Of a stretch of 64,000 bases of DNA, positions 47,361 through 56,811 are shown piece by piece (positions within the stretch are counted from its first letter, which is position 1; each line of letters opens with the position of its first letter). Origin of the DNA: Pseudochelatococcus contaminans. GTDB taxonomy: Bacteria > Pseudomonadota > Alphaproteobacteria > Rhizobiales > Beijerinckiaceae. The stretch is taken from assembly GCF_014195635.1 (NCBI RefSeq), contig NZ_JACICC010000002.1, positions 496,001 through 560,000 on the forward strand, in the 5' to 3' direction. Under the pieces are notes generated by a model, which saw only the letters and a list, made by a program, of their open reading frames with translations, was not told the origin of the DNA and did no database searches. Position numbers and translations under genes: made by a program.

Positions 47361-47726
47361 TTATTCGGCGGTGCTGTTTTCGCGCCTGCCATCGCTGAAC
47401 ACGGTCTGCAAAACCTCGAAGCCCTCGAACTGCGGCGGCCCGGCATAAAGCGGATTATGCCCACCGGCATTGCGGTGGCTGGCGCGGAAAGCGTCGGATC
47501 GCGTCCACGCTTCGAAATCGGCCTTGGACCGCCAGACGGTGTGGGAGGAATACAGCGTATGCTCCTCCCCCTGCGGCCCGCGCAACAGATGGAACTCGAT
47601 AAATCCCGGCACCGTGTGCAGGTGAATATCGCGTTCAAGCCACACCTGCTCAAATGCCTCTTCATTCCCCTTCAACACATTGAAACGGTTCATGGCGATG
47701 AAGGGAACCGGGCGATTATCGGACAT
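47361..47726 (-). CDS. Antibiotic biosynthesis monooxygenase (ABM) domain protein, IsdG/HmuQ-like
   Basis: A 121-residue small dimeric ferredoxin-like protein. PFIAMNRFNVLKGNEEAFEQVW, followed by VPGFIEFHLLRGP and SSHTVWRSKADFEAWTRS with a central His, resembles the IsdG/HmuQ group of haem-degrading monooxygenases. It begins 8 nt after the hlyD-like gene stop, hence co-transcribed with a type I secretion pair. Haem degradation would fit if the secreted substrate were a haemophore, but the family is broad and the assignment is tentative. Confidence 0.75.
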   Translation of the reverse strand: MSDNRPVPFIAMNRFNVLKGNEEAFEQVWLERDIHLHTVPGFIEFHLLRGPQGEEHTLYSSHTVWRSKADFEAWTRSDAFRASHRNAGGHNPLYAGPPQFEGFEVLQTVFSDGRRENSTAE

Positions 47727-47734
47727 GGACAACC

Positions 47735-49042
47735 TCACTTTTCACGGAACGACGACGTCACTGCTTCTGTCAGCGGCCGGGTGAGGTAGTCAAGCACGGA
47801 ACGCTCGCCGGTGGGGAAAATCACGTCAGCCGGCATGCCTGGCCGCAAACGCTGCTTGAGGTCCGGCGGCACGTCGGTATCCCGCACGGCCACCAGCGCC
47901 AGGAAGTACGGTGCGCCGGTCTTCTCATCGGTCAGGCGGTCGCGGGAGATGTCCTGAAGCGTGCCCATGATCAGCGGTGTGGTGCGGCTGTGGAAGGCGG
48001 GGAAGCGCACTTCCGCCGGCAGGCCGGAATGGACACGGTCGATATCCGTGACTTCGATATGCGCCTCGACAACCAGATCGTCGTCGTCAGGCACGATTTC
48101 GAGCAATGTCTCGCCAGGGCGGACAACGCCGCCCAGCGTGAATACCTTGAGGTTGTGAACGATGCCCGCACGCGGCGCGACCACATCGATGCGATGGCGC
48201 ACATCTTCAACCACGCGGATGCGCTCCTGCAGATCGCCCAGCTTGAGCCGAACATCGGCGAGCTGCTCGCTGACCTGTTCCTGAAACTGCTGCTGCGCCT
48301 GACGAATCTGGATATCGATCTCGCCGATGGCGTTCCGCGCCTTGGCGCTGTCAGCCTGGTTGCGGCCGATGATGCCGTCGAGGCGGGCTTTTTCGCGCTC
48401 CAGCGACGATTCGCGCGTCTTGGAAACCAGCCCCTTCTTGGCCAGCGCCTTCACGCCGACCAGTTCGTCGTCGATGAAGAAAAGCTGCTGTTCGGCAGAC
48501 TGGTGCTCACGCTCAAGACCTTCGATCTCGGACTGGTACTGCGTGATGCGATTTTTCATCACCGCGATCTGCCCTTCCAGCGACGCACGACGCTCACGGA
48601 ACTGCGTGACCTGGTCATCGAGGATGCGCTTCACTTCGGCATCGCCGGCGCGAGTCATCAAAGCTTGCGGAAAAACCATCTCTGCCTGCGTATCCCGCTC
48701 GGCGACGAGACGGGCTTCCATGGCCAGAGCCATGTCGAGCTGATGGCGCGTGGCCGCGTAATTGGCGTCCGAAGAGGTCGCATCGAGACGGAAAAGCACT
48801 TCCCCGGCATCAACGCGGGTGCCATTGGTGACGTTGATTTCCCGAACGATACCGCCCTCAAGATGCTGCACTGCCTTGCGCTTGCTCTCGACCGACACGA
48901 CACCGCTGGACACAACCGCGCTGTCGATATTAGCCAGCGCAGCCCATCCGCCCAGCAAACCGAATGTCAGAACAATCACCGCATAGCCCACCCGGGCGAC
49001 AGGGCGATAATCACTGGAGATTTTCGGGGCTACTTCATTCAT
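47735..49042 (-). CDS. Type I secretion membrane fusion protein (HlyD/AprE/PrtE family)
   Basis: A 435-residue periplasmic adaptor with one N-terminal membrane helix (VGYAVIVLTFGLLGGWAALA), a lipoyl-like half (VQHLEGGIVREINVTNGTRVDAGEVL), a long coiled coil (about 90-270) and the beta-barrel part with APRAGIVHNLKVFTLGGVV and the RLRPGMPADVIFPTGER end typical of PrtE/HasE. It links the inner-membrane ABC exporter to an outer-membrane TolC-like channel. The ABC partner lies 112 bp upstream. No TolC gene or RTX-type substrate is present in the window. Confidence 0.92.
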   Translation of the reverse strand: MNEVAPKISSDYRPVARVGYAVIVLTFGLLGGWAALANIDSAVVSSGVVSVESKRKAVQHLEGGIVREINVTNGTRVDAGEVLFRLDATSSDANYAATRHQLDMALAMEARLVAERDTQAEMVFPQALMTRAGDAEVKRILDDQVTQFRERRASLEGQIAVMKNRITQYQSEIEGLEREHQSAEQQLFFIDDELVGVKALAKKGLVSKTRESSLEREKARLDGIIGRNQADSAKARNAIGEIDIQIRQAQQQFQEQVSEQLADVRLKLGDLQERIRVVEDVRHRIDVVAPRAGIVHNLKVFTLGGVVRPGETLLEIVPDDDDLVVEAHIEVTDIDRVHSGLPAEVRFPAFHSRTTPLIMGTLQDISRDRLTDEKTGAPYFLALVAVRDTDVPPDLKQRLRPGMPADVIFPTGERSVLDYLTRPLTEAVTSSFREK

Positions 49043-49154
49043 CTTCTGTCATTCCCGTCACCAAGGAGACCTATTTCCAGCAATTGATACCCCTAATTGG
49101 GACCAATCAAGGCGAACCGCAAGCGGCGCCACTGCAAAGTACGACCTTATGGCG

Positions 49155-51032
49155 CTAACCTTGAGCTGTAATTGGCCGTGCCTGCCGCGCGCCGCCGTCC
49201 GCAACTGCCGGCTGATTCACCACGCGTGGCCCCATGACGCGCGCCAGAACTTCGTCGCGCTTGCCGAAAGCCTGGACAGTACCATCCGCGATCATCAAAA
49301 CAGCGTCGCAGAGGGTCAGAATGTTCGTTTTGTGGGTGACGAGTACCACGGTGCGGTTTGCATCTTTCAGCGCGCGGATGGTGTTCATCAGCGTCTGCTC
49401 GCCGGCCGCGTCGAGACTGGCGTTCGGTTCGTCCAGCACGATGAGGGCCGGCATGCCGTAAACGGCACGGGCAAGGCCGATGCGCTGGCGCTGGCCGCCG
49501 GAAAGCGTCTGACCGCTATCGCCGATTTCGGTGTTATAGCCCTTCGGAAGGTGCTGAATCATCTCATGCACACCCGCCATCTGCGCGGCCTGCACGATCT
49601 TCGCTTCGTCGATGACGTCGAAGCGCGCAATGTTGTCGGCCACGGTGCCGCTGAACAACTCCACGTCCTGCGGCAGATAACCGAGCGAACGGCCAAGCTG
49701 GTCAGGATCCCAGTGCTTGAGGTCCGAACCGTCGAGGCGAACGGAACCCGACAACGCGGGCCAGACACCGACAATGGCGCGCGCCAGGCTCGACTTGCCG
49801 GCGGCGCTGGGGCCGATCACGCCCAGAACCGTGCCAGCCTGAATGGCGAAGGACACCCCCTTGAGCACCGGCAGGTCACGACCCGGAGCGCGAACTACCA
49901 GCCCTTCCACGGAAAGGTTGCCCTGGGCATCTGGCAGCAGCATGCGCTCGCCCGGAGGCGGCGCGAGGCGCAGCAGCGACTGCACGCGCTTGAATGCACC
50001 GCGCATCCCGACGAAGCCCTTCCAGTTGCTGATCGCCACCTCGATCGGCTGCGTGCAGCGACCGACGATAATGGACGCTGCGATCATCATGCCCGGCGAA
50101 ATCTCTCGATTAATGGCGAGATAAGCGCCGATGCCAAGCACGAGGCTGCCGGAGAACATGCGGTGAAACTTGCTCGCCGCCATCAGAAAGCCGGCGCGAT
50201 CGGAGGCGTTGGCCTGCCAGCCGAGCGCCGCGTCGCGGTTCTCCTCCCAGCGCTGACGCAGCCTGCCAATCATCCCCATGGCCTGCAACACCTCAGCGTT
50301 GCGGAAGGTCGCTGTTGCCTGACCATTGGCGACGATGGAGGCGCGGGTGGCGTTTTCCAGCGTGGATCGTGTGGCGCGGTCGTTGGCGACCGCGATAATG
50401 GCGGAGATGACGCAAGCCGCAATGGCGAAGAATCCATACAGCGGGTGCAGCATGAATGCCACGGCCACATAAACCGGCACCCATGGCAGATCGCAGCAGG
50501 CTATGATGCCCGCGCCGGTAAAGAACTCGCGCACGGTGTCGACGTCACGCAACGCCTGCGTATGGCCCTGCGACGGCTGATGGATGGTCGCGCGCTGGAC
50601 AGCATCGAACGCTTCCGTCTTGACCTCGCTATCGAAAGCGATTCCGCCACGTACGAGCACCTTGGTACGCACGCTTTCCAGAATCGCGCCGGTGGCGAGC
50701 AGGAGAGCGACAATGAGTGTGAGCAGTACAAGGGTGGTGATGTTGCGGCTGGACAGGACACGGTCGTAGACCTGCATCATGTACAGCGGCCCCACCAGGC
50801 CCAGGATGTTGATGAACAGGCTGAAGAAAACAGCGGTGAGAATGGCCGGGCGTGCGGCAAGGAGCGCGGCATTGAGCGCGCTCTCACCCTTATGAAGAGA
50901 CGCTTTGCCGGAATCCCCCGCGGCAACGAGCGCATCCTCTTTTTCACCGAAAACGCGTCCCGCCACGGCGCTCCATGCCTGCCCAAACCATCGGGCAGCC
51001 TGTCCCCGTAACCCTGCGATATCACTTGTCAT
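49155..51032 (-). CDS. Type I secretion ABC transporter (PrtD/HasD-like permease-ATPase)
   Basis: A 625-residue half-transporter. A soluble N-terminal extension of about 55 residues precedes the membrane domain (SLFINILGLVGPLYMMQVYDRVLSSRN, ACCDLPWVPVYVAVAFMLHPL), then the ATPase domain with Walker A GPSAAGKSS, signature LSGGQRQR, Walker B LIVLDEPNASLD and H-loop VTHKTN. No C39 peptidase domain. It exports unfolded proteins with C-terminal signals. The substrate is not encoded next to it, and the upstream spacer becomes very AT-rich. Confidence 0.92.
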   Translation of the reverse strand: MTSDIAGLRGQAARWFGQAWSAVAGRVFGEKEDALVAAGDSGKASLHKGESALNAALLAARPAILTAVFFSLFINILGLVGPLYMMQVYDRVLSSRNITTLVLLTLIVALLLATGAILESVRTKVLVRGGIAFDSEVKTEAFDAVQRATIHQPSQGHTQALRDVDTVREFFTGAGIIACCDLPWVPVYVAVAFMLHPLYGFFAIAACVISAIIAVANDRATRSTLENATRASIVANGQATATFRNAEVLQAMGMIGRLRQRWEENRDAALGWQANASDRAGFLMAASKFHRMFSGSLVLGIGAYLAINREISPGMMIAASIIVGRCTQPIEVAISNWKGFVGMRGAFKRVQSLLRLAPPPGERMLLPDAQGNLSVEGLVVRAPGRDLPVLKGVSFAIQAGTVLGVIGPSAAGKSSLARAIVGVWPALSGSVRLDGSDLKHWDPDQLGRSLGYLPQDVELFSGTVADNIARFDVIDEAKIVQAAQMAGVHEMIQHLPKGYNTEIGDSGQTLSGGQRQRIGLARAVYGMPALIVLDEPNASLDAAGEQTLMNTIRALKDANRTVVLVTHKTNILTLCDAVLMIADGTVQAFGKRDEVLARVMGPRVVNQPAVADGGARQARPITAQG

Positions 51033-51584
51033 AAGGAACGCACCCGTCGTCCAGATTCCATCGGATCACCCTTCCCGACCACCGCCGGAGAGCATTCCGC
51101 TTTTTTGCTCCGCATCCTGCCTGGATCAACAGATCTCATGCAGCAGGAGACGCTCTTGTCGACATATCGACGGCCAGCACCACAGCGGCACCCAGCCTTC
51201 GCATCTATATCAAATAACAATCCATACCTGCAAGCCCACAGCTCGATACGCACAAGTGCACACTTTGCTATAATATTTATATATTAATACATTTACAAAT
51301 GCATAATAATAAACTAATAACCTACACTTGATGCGAGATTTTTAAGTTTTAAATTCTTTGTAAAATTTTTGCGAGTCATATTGCAATATAAAATATATAT
51401 AGTTTCCCTATGATATATATATTCAATTGTATTTATATATAAAATTTTAAACTGCATTGAATTTTGTTTTTAAATATTAGCATTATATTATTTTGCAAAT
51501 TTAACGGAAGCATAAAATTTCAGACGCTTTCCTGTTTTATGAAAATTGACTGAACAATATCAAAAAACAAGGAGACGGGAGCCT
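51033..51584. other. Strongly AT-rich intergenic region
   Basis: About 550 bp; from about 51260 to 51545 the sequence is mostly A and T (runs such as ATATATATAG and TTTTAAATATTAG), in sharp contrast to the GC-rich genome. It separates the type I exporter from an orphan gene. It could be a silenced or horizontally gained segment, or a promoter bound by a nucleoid protein. No gene is recognised. Confidence 0.6.
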
Positions 51585-52007
51585 ATGATGTCATGGGGTG
51601 AATGCGGCTTATCGACATCGACGACGATGCGTTCATCTGGATGGGATGAAGATGAACTCGCTATTTTGCAACATGCTGCGAAGCTGCTTGAACAGAATGG
51701 GGTTGTTGCCGAAATCGGCTGGGGTATGTCGGACGAAGCCGATCCATGGTTCTCCGTGACGGATCCATTCACAGACGACGTCCTTCTTCACATAACATGC
51801 TTCAACTGGTCATTCATCGCCCTTTCAGATGCGATCAGCCGCCCTTTGCGTGGAGGCGATCTCTACATGGTGGCCACCGAAGCAGTCAGCCGCGTTATTC
51901 GTCTGCGCACGACAACAGATCGCATGCCGGATACAGCCGCAGATGGAATGCTTCAGCAGCGGCGAAATATTCCACGATTGACCCAAAAAAGCATCCGAAT
52001 CAAATGA
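51585..52007 (+). CDS. Orphan hypothetical protein
   Basis: About 140 residues, soluble, no signal peptide. The central part reads WDEDELAILQHAAKLLEQNG, VVAEIGWGMSDEADPWFSVTD and DVLLHITCFNWSFIALSDAISRPLRGGDLYMVATEAV. I do not recognise a family. Start at the ATG pair 51585/51588 after AAGGAGACGGGAG; a TTG at 51546 would lengthen it without support. Flanked on both sides by AT-rich DNA and followed by an XRE regulator. Confidence 0.6.
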   Translation: MMSWGECGLSTSTTMRSSGWDEDELAILQHAAKLLEQNGVVAEIGWGMSDEADPWFSVTDPFTDDVLLHITCFNWSFIALSDAISRPLRGGDLYMVATEAVSRVIRLRTTTDRMPDTAADGMLQQRRNIPRLTQKSIRIK

Positions 52008-52187
52008 CTTGCTATGTTCACAAACTTGAAGTAATATGTGAATAATAAATTTTAATAATACAACTAAATTTATTAACTTTAACTTATAAGCAACAAATAT
52101 ATATAACATATATAAAGAATTTTTATTATCTTTTTTATTTTTCTCTAACACTATTTGTATATTTTTTTATTTAATTATGGTGATTTC
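52008..52187. other. AT-rich spacer
   Basis: A 180-bp stretch of very high A/T content between the orphan gene and the XRE regulator, the second half of the AT-rich patch. It probably carries the regulator's promoter. No feature can be placed with confidence. Confidence 0.45.
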
Positions 52188-52757
52188 ATGTATACGAACC
52201 AAAGGCAGACAAACGAAACGAAAGAGCTTCGCCGCCTTGGGGGAAGATGGCTCAAGGAAAGGCGTGAGCGCGCCGGCTTATCGCAACGACAGTTGGCCGA
52301 AATTCTTGGTGTCGAATATTATACCTTCATTTCCCAGATCGAAACCGGACACGGTCGCATTCCGCCGGATCGTTACGCAGCATGGGCGGAAGCCATTCGG
52401 GTGGATCTGTCGGATTTCGTGCGCGAGATCCTGCGCTACTACGATCCGGTGACATTCGCTATTCTGTTCGACAAATCGGAGGATGAAGACAGCACATCGC
52501 AATCGAGCCGGCAAAATGCCACGCACGACATGACGGTTCTCACGAAAGAGCTTCAGGACCTGCAGGAGCAGGTGCATGAGTTGCAGCGCCTGCTGGGCAA
52601 AAAGACCATGGAGCTTGAGCAGATGCGCGAGACACTGAAGCATGGCGGGGAGAGTTCTTCCGAACGGCAGGATGGCCGCCGACTGAATGCAAAAGGTCGC
52701 CGGCCGAACGGCCGCAAGATCCCCGTCAGCGCAGTCGCGGCGTCTCTGGATACGTAG
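52188..52757 (+). CDS. XRE-family regulator with coiled-coil C-terminus
   Basis: A 189-residue DNA-binding protein. Helix-turn-helix at about 20-75 (LKERRERAGLSQRQLAEILG, then YTFISQIETGHGRIPPDRY) is of the XRE/HTH_3 type. After an acidic linker, residues about 110-150 form a likely coiled coil (TVLTKELQDLQEQVHELQRL) suited to oligomerisation, followed by a basic tail. The ATG at 52188 begins the conserved part; its ribosome site is weak. It probably controls neighbouring accessory genes. Confidence 0.8.
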   Translation: MYTNQRQTNETKELRRLGGRWLKERRERAGLSQRQLAEILGVEYYTFISQIETGHGRIPPDRYAAWAEAIRVDLSDFVREILRYYDPVTFAILFDKSEDEDSTSQSSRQNATHDMTVLTKELQDLQEQVHELQRLLGKKTMELEQMRETLKHGGESSSERQDGRRLNAKGRRPNGRKIPVSAVAASLDT

Positions 52758-52949
52758 ACCGCGGATACTCTGAACAGTTCCGGCGCGATACAGTGTGTGA
52801 AGGCGTCAAACAACCCTCGCCTTTTCCGTTTCATGTTGTAGTGTGCGAGAGATCAATCGGTATTCACTGTCAATCGTCGCCGGATGACAGGTTGAGCAAC
52901 GTTTTCCTCACTCACACGACCATCCGGCGCTTCACCTGAAGCACTACGC

Positions 52950-54278
52950 ATGAACGACAAGCCTCGAAACACGGGCAACGCGCCGGATTCGCTTTCATGG
53001 ACAAAGCAGACTTTGCGTCTGGTGCCGCAATTATGGTTCCGGCTGGGTCTGGTGCGTTTGTGGCGTCTTATCCCCCGGCGTCTGCGCCGGCGGATCGTAG
53101 CGCGGATCATTCCCTTGCCGCGCCGCACAGGGCAAAGGCTGCAAGCGCCGCAGGCGCCTGTCTTCATGTGTGGTTTCCTGTCGAGTCCGCTGGGGCTTGG
53201 CTGGAGTGCCCGCCTCACGCGGGCGCTGGTGGCTGAGGCCGGCGTACCGATCCGAGACTTCGACATCGGCCATGCCTTCGCAACAGGCGAGAAAACCAGC
53301 GAAATGCCGGATGCCTCGGGGCCAGGCACGGTGATCTTCAACTTCAATCCGGGACAATTCGGCTATGCCTTGAATTTTCTGCCGGCCTCTATTCTGGCGG
53401 ACAAATACATCATCGGCTATTGCGTCTGGGAACTGGCGCGTATTCCCGAGGACTGGCTGGAGCCGCTGTCGCTGGTCGATGAACTGTGGGTGCCAACAGA
53501 ATTCGTGCGCACAGCTTTTGCCGACGCAGGCGTGAAGGTGCCGATTCGGATCGTTCCTCATATTATGAGCGCGCCAACCGATCTCGTGGCAGATCGAGCA
53601 CGCTTCGGGCTGCCGGACGGTACTTTCGTCGCAACCGTCGTGGCCAGCCTTCGCTCCAGCCTGGCGCGCAAGAATCCGCTTGCGGCGGTGGAAGCCTTCC
53701 GGCGTGCCTTCGGCAAGGACGACAATGCCGTGCTCATACTCAAGCTCGGCGATGCGCATCTGGAAGCGCAGGCGCTGGCTGACGTCCGCGCCTTCATCGG
53801 CGACGATCCACGCATCCGGCTGCTGCTGGATACGCTCGATGACAAGGCGATGTGGTCGTTGTTCGCATCGTCCGACGCCATCGTTTCGCTGCACCGGGCT
53901 GAAGGCTTCGGCCTGGTGCCCGCGCAGGCGATGCTCGCAGGGCGCGCGGTTGTGGCAACGGGCTGGTCGGGCAATCTCGATTTCATGACCGAGGACAGCG
54001 CGTGCCTCGTTCCGTCGCGCCAGATTCCGGTCCACGATCCCAGCGAGCTTTATGTCGCGCCGGGACTGACGTGGGCCGATCCGGACATCGACGCCGCTGC
54101 CGCCGCATTGCGCCGCCTTTACGATGACAGGGCGTTTTGCGCTGCTCTTGGACAACGCGCGCGGCAGCAGATCACGCGTTACTTTGAGGACGCAAAAACA
54201 CCCGTCGTGGATGCGATCCGGCAATACCTCCCCGCCGGTGGAACCATCCAGCCGCTGAAACCGTTTCTGCAAAACTGA
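52950..54278 (+). CDS. GT4-type glycosyltransferase
   Basis: A 442-residue protein with a GT-B fold. The C-terminal half has VATVVASLRSSLARKNPLAAVEAF and the donor-site motif HRAEGFGLVPAQAMLAGRAVVATGWSG split over 300-325; the second glutamate of the EX7E motif is Gln here. The N-terminal half holds YIIGYCVWELARIPEDW, seen in polysaccharide glycosyltransferases. A basic N-terminus (RLIPRRLRRRIVARI) could touch the membrane. Probably adds sugars to a surface polysaccharide. No other polysaccharide genes are close. Confidence 0.83.
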   Translation: MNDKPRNTGNAPDSLSWTKQTLRLVPQLWFRLGLVRLWRLIPRRLRRRIVARIIPLPRRTGQRLQAPQAPVFMCGFLSSPLGLGWSARLTRALVAEAGVPIRDFDIGHAFATGEKTSEMPDASGPGTVIFNFNPGQFGYALNFLPASILADKYIIGYCVWELARIPEDWLEPLSLVDELWVPTEFVRTAFADAGVKVPIRIVPHIMSAPTDLVADRARFGLPDGTFVATVVASLRSSLARKNPLAAVEAFRRAFGKDDNAVLILKLGDAHLEAQALADVRAFIGDDPRIRLLLDTLDDKAMWSLFASSDAIVSLHRAEGFGLVPAQAMLAGRAVVATGWSGNLDFMTEDSACLVPSRQIPVHDPSELYVAPGLTWADPDIDAAAAALRRLYDDRAFCAALGQRARQQITRYFEDAKTPVVDAIRQYLPAGGTIQPLKPFLQN

Positions 54279-54879
54279 CCGTCTCCGCATTTCGATGAGA
54301 GCGGCGAGAGGTTGTCGATGCCAGCTCGGCAGGCTTTGACCGGTTGGCTTGCAAACCTGAAACGTCAGGTCAGTACATCTGGAGCGCTGGAACGACATCC
54401 ATGATCGTTACGGCGCCTTTCGCGCCTTTTGACAGGACAATCATTGCATTTTTTGTAACATTATGGACGAAAGCTGACAAGAAGCAGCCTTATTGCAGAC
54501 ACAGGAGACTGGCCAAATATCAGTCAGGACTCGTCGGGCACGAGAATCGTGGGGGATAAACAGCAGCAGCTCGATGGCGTTGTGAGTCTGTCGTTTCACA
54601 AGTCTGTCAGTCGGGGGCCTTTGCCGGGTGATCTTTGCATTCTCTCGACATGCGAAACCAGCCTGACTTTCCGATTGTGACTCAAGGCTTGCCGATAAGA
54701 TGCATCCATCTGATCGACAGGCAATTTAGAGCTTCAGATGTTCAGATAGAATTGGGACTTCGGCTCTAAAACCTTACATTCTACTGCGACTTGCGTTCAA
54801 CACGATCAATCGGCCCGAACGCAGACTGCTCTAACGCTTACCGTTTCCCGATGGAAACGGACAGGAGGTCAATAACGCG
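54279..54879. other. Non-coding stretch of about 600 bp
   Basis: Between the glycosyltransferase and the BA14K-like gene. Frames here are short and without ribosome sites or recognisable domains. I see no tRNA, hairpin terminator or repeat. Composition is intermediate between the AT-rich patch and the genome average. Confidence 0.4.
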
Positions 54880-55473
54880 ATGTCCGTTCTTATGCACGAC
54901 CGTTCCGGCCTGCGCCGCCCATCGCAACCGCTGCTGCAGCGCATGACCCGGATATGCCTCGCCATCGTCCCGGCGGTGGCCATGTCGCTGGTGCCGCTGG
55001 CCCAGGCCAGCGCCCAATCGGCCAGCGTGCCGGTTCAACCGGCCGTTTTCGACGGCGGCGAAGCCTCACCATTTGTGAATGTTCAATATTACGGGCCTTA
55101 TGGCCCGCCGCCGCCGCGCTATCGCCCACACAGGGGGCCGCCGCCCGGCTATTACCGCGGACCGCCGCCCCCGCGGCATTATCATGGCTATCGCCGCCCG
55201 CCGCCTCGGGGTTACTGGGGACCGCCGCCGCCACCGCCGCCGCGTTATTATCGCGGGCCGCGGTACTCTTACGATCCCGGTGCAGCAGCTGCGGCCGGAG
55301 CGCTGGGATTGGCGGCTGGCGCGATCATCGGCGGCGCACTCACAGCCCAGCAACGGGCCGCGCCGCAGCCGAGCAATTCATGGCTGGCCTATTGCGCCAA
55401 CAAGTATCGCTCATTCGATCCGGCATCGGGCACCTATCTTGGCTATGACGGCAAGCGCCATCCCTGCCAGTAA
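54880..55473 (+). CDS. Exported BA14K-family protein with Pro/Tyr-rich region
   Basis: A 197-residue secreted or envelope protein. After a signal peptide (ICLAIVPAVAMSLVPLAQASAQ) comes a low-complexity stretch rich in Pro, Tyr, Arg and Gly (about 70-135, with runs such as GPPPPPPPRYYRGP), a glycine-zipper-like hydrophobic segment (AAAGALGLAAGAIIGGAL), and a C-terminal BA14K motif (YCANKYRSFDPASGTYLGY, then DGKRHPC). BA14K proteins are lectin-like immunogenic proteins of Brucella and relatives. The polyproline runs make it a likely EF-P client. The function is unknown. Confidence 0.82.
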   Translation: MSVLMHDRSGLRRPSQPLLQRMTRICLAIVPAVAMSLVPLAQASAQSASVPVQPAVFDGGEASPFVNVQYYGPYGPPPPRYRPHRGPPPGYYRGPPPPRHYHGYRRPPPRGYWGPPPPPPPRYYRGPRYSYDPGAAAAAGALGLAAGAIIGGALTAQQRAAPQPSNSWLAYCANKYRSFDPASGTYLGYDGKRHPCQ

Positions 55474-55482
55474 AGGGCGGGT

Positions 55483-56730
55483 TCAACCGAAACGACGCTC
55501 GATGTAATCGTTCACGAGCGTCTTGAACTCATCGGCGATGCCGGCTCCCTTGAGCGTCATCGCCTTTTCGCCATCGATGAATACAGGCGCCGACGGCGTT
55601 TCGCCGGTGCCGGGAAGCGAAATGCCGATATCGGCGTGTTTCGATTCTCCCGGCCCGTTGACGATGCAGCCCATGACAGCGACATTGAGATTTTCCACGC
55701 CCGGATAGCGCGTTTTCCATTCCGGCATGGATGACGTGATCCAATGCTGAATGTCGCGCGCCAACTCCTGAAACACTGTGGATGTCGTGCGCCCGCACCC
55801 CGGGCACGCGGCGACCAGCGGCACGAAGGTCCGAAACCCCATCGTCTGTAGCAGCTCCTGCGCGGCGCGGACCTCCAGCGACCTGTCACCGCCGGGTTCC
55901 GGCGTCAGCGAATAGCGGATGGTATCGCCGATACCCTCTTGCAGCAGAATGCCGAGCGCGGCAGATGAAGCGACGATGCCCTTCGATCCCATGCCGGCTT
56001 CCGTCAGCCCCAGATGCAGGGCGTAGTCGGACCGTCGCGCCAGATCGCGATAAACGGCAATCAGATCCTGCACCGCCGAGACCTTCGCCGACAGGATGAT
56101 GCGATCACGGCCAAGCCCAATTTCCTCCGCCCGCGCGGCAGAAATCAGCGCCGATTGCACCAACGCCTCGCGCGTGACGGCGCGCGCCTCCAACGGGGCA
56201 TCGCTTTTCGAGTTCTCGTCCATCAACCGGGTCAGCAGTTCCTGATCGAGCGACCCCCAGTTGGCGCCGATGCGCACCGGCTTGCCGTATTTGGCGGCAA
56301 TCTCGACAATGGTGGAAAACTGCTTGTCGCGCTTGTCCTTGAAGCCGACGTTACCGGGATTGATGCGGTACTTCGCCAGCGCCTCGGCGCAGGCGGGATG
56401 ATCCGTCAGCAGTTTATGGCCGATATAGTGGAAGTCGCCGACGAGCGGCACCTCAATGCCCTTCACCATCAGCGCATCGCGGATATAGGGCACCGCGCGG
56501 GCGGCCTCATCACGATCGACGGTGATGCGCACCAGCTCCGACCCGGTCCGCGCCAGCGCCGCGACCTGCTTGACGGTGGACGCAACATCAGCCGTATCGG
56601 TGTTGGTCATCGACTGGACGACGATCGGCGCGCCGCCTCCCACGACAATACCGCCGACATCGACGGCGACGGTGCGGTGGCGGGCGGCCGGACGAGCCTC
56701 GGCAGCGACGGAAACGGGAGCAACGTTCAT
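55483..56730 (-). CDS. ispG: 4-hydroxy-3-methylbut-2-enyl diphosphate synthase (flavodoxin/ferredoxin)
   Basis: A 415-residue [4Fe-4S] enzyme of the MEP isoprenoid pathway, converting MEcPP to HMBPP. Motifs are [20 protein letters not shown] at the TIM barrel start, [30 protein letters not shown], and the cluster cysteines in [10 protein letters not shown] and [18 protein letters not shown]. It supplies precursors for the polyprenyl tail of ubiquinone, among others. Located 81 bp downstream of the zur-like gene on the same strand. Confidence 0.96.
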   Translation of the reverse strand: MNVAPVSVAAEARPAARHRTVAVDVGGIVVGGGAPIVVQSMTNTDTADVASTVKQVAALARTGSELVRITVDRDEAARAVPYIRDALMVKGIEVPLVGDFHYIGHKLLTDHPACAEALAKYRINPGNVGFKDKRDKQFSTIVEIAAKYGKPVRIGANWGSLDQELLTRLMDENSKSDAPLEARAVTREALVQSALISAARAEEIGLGRDRIILSAKVSAVQDLIAVYRDLARRSDYALHLGLTEAGMGSKGIVASSAALGILLQEGIGDTIRYSLTPEPGGDRSLEVRAAQELLQTMGFRTFVPLVAACPGCGRTTSTVFQELARDIQHWITSSMPEWKTRYPGVENLNVAVMGCIVNGPGESKHADIGISLPGTGETPSAPVFIDGEKAMTLKGAGIADEFKTLVNDYIERRFG

Positions 56731-56811
56731 CGGCGATGGAGCCTGCTGGGAAACCTGTCTGCGATCATTCGGATCGGGAGCCGGAACCGCGAAAGTATCC
56801 GGCCATTCGCC

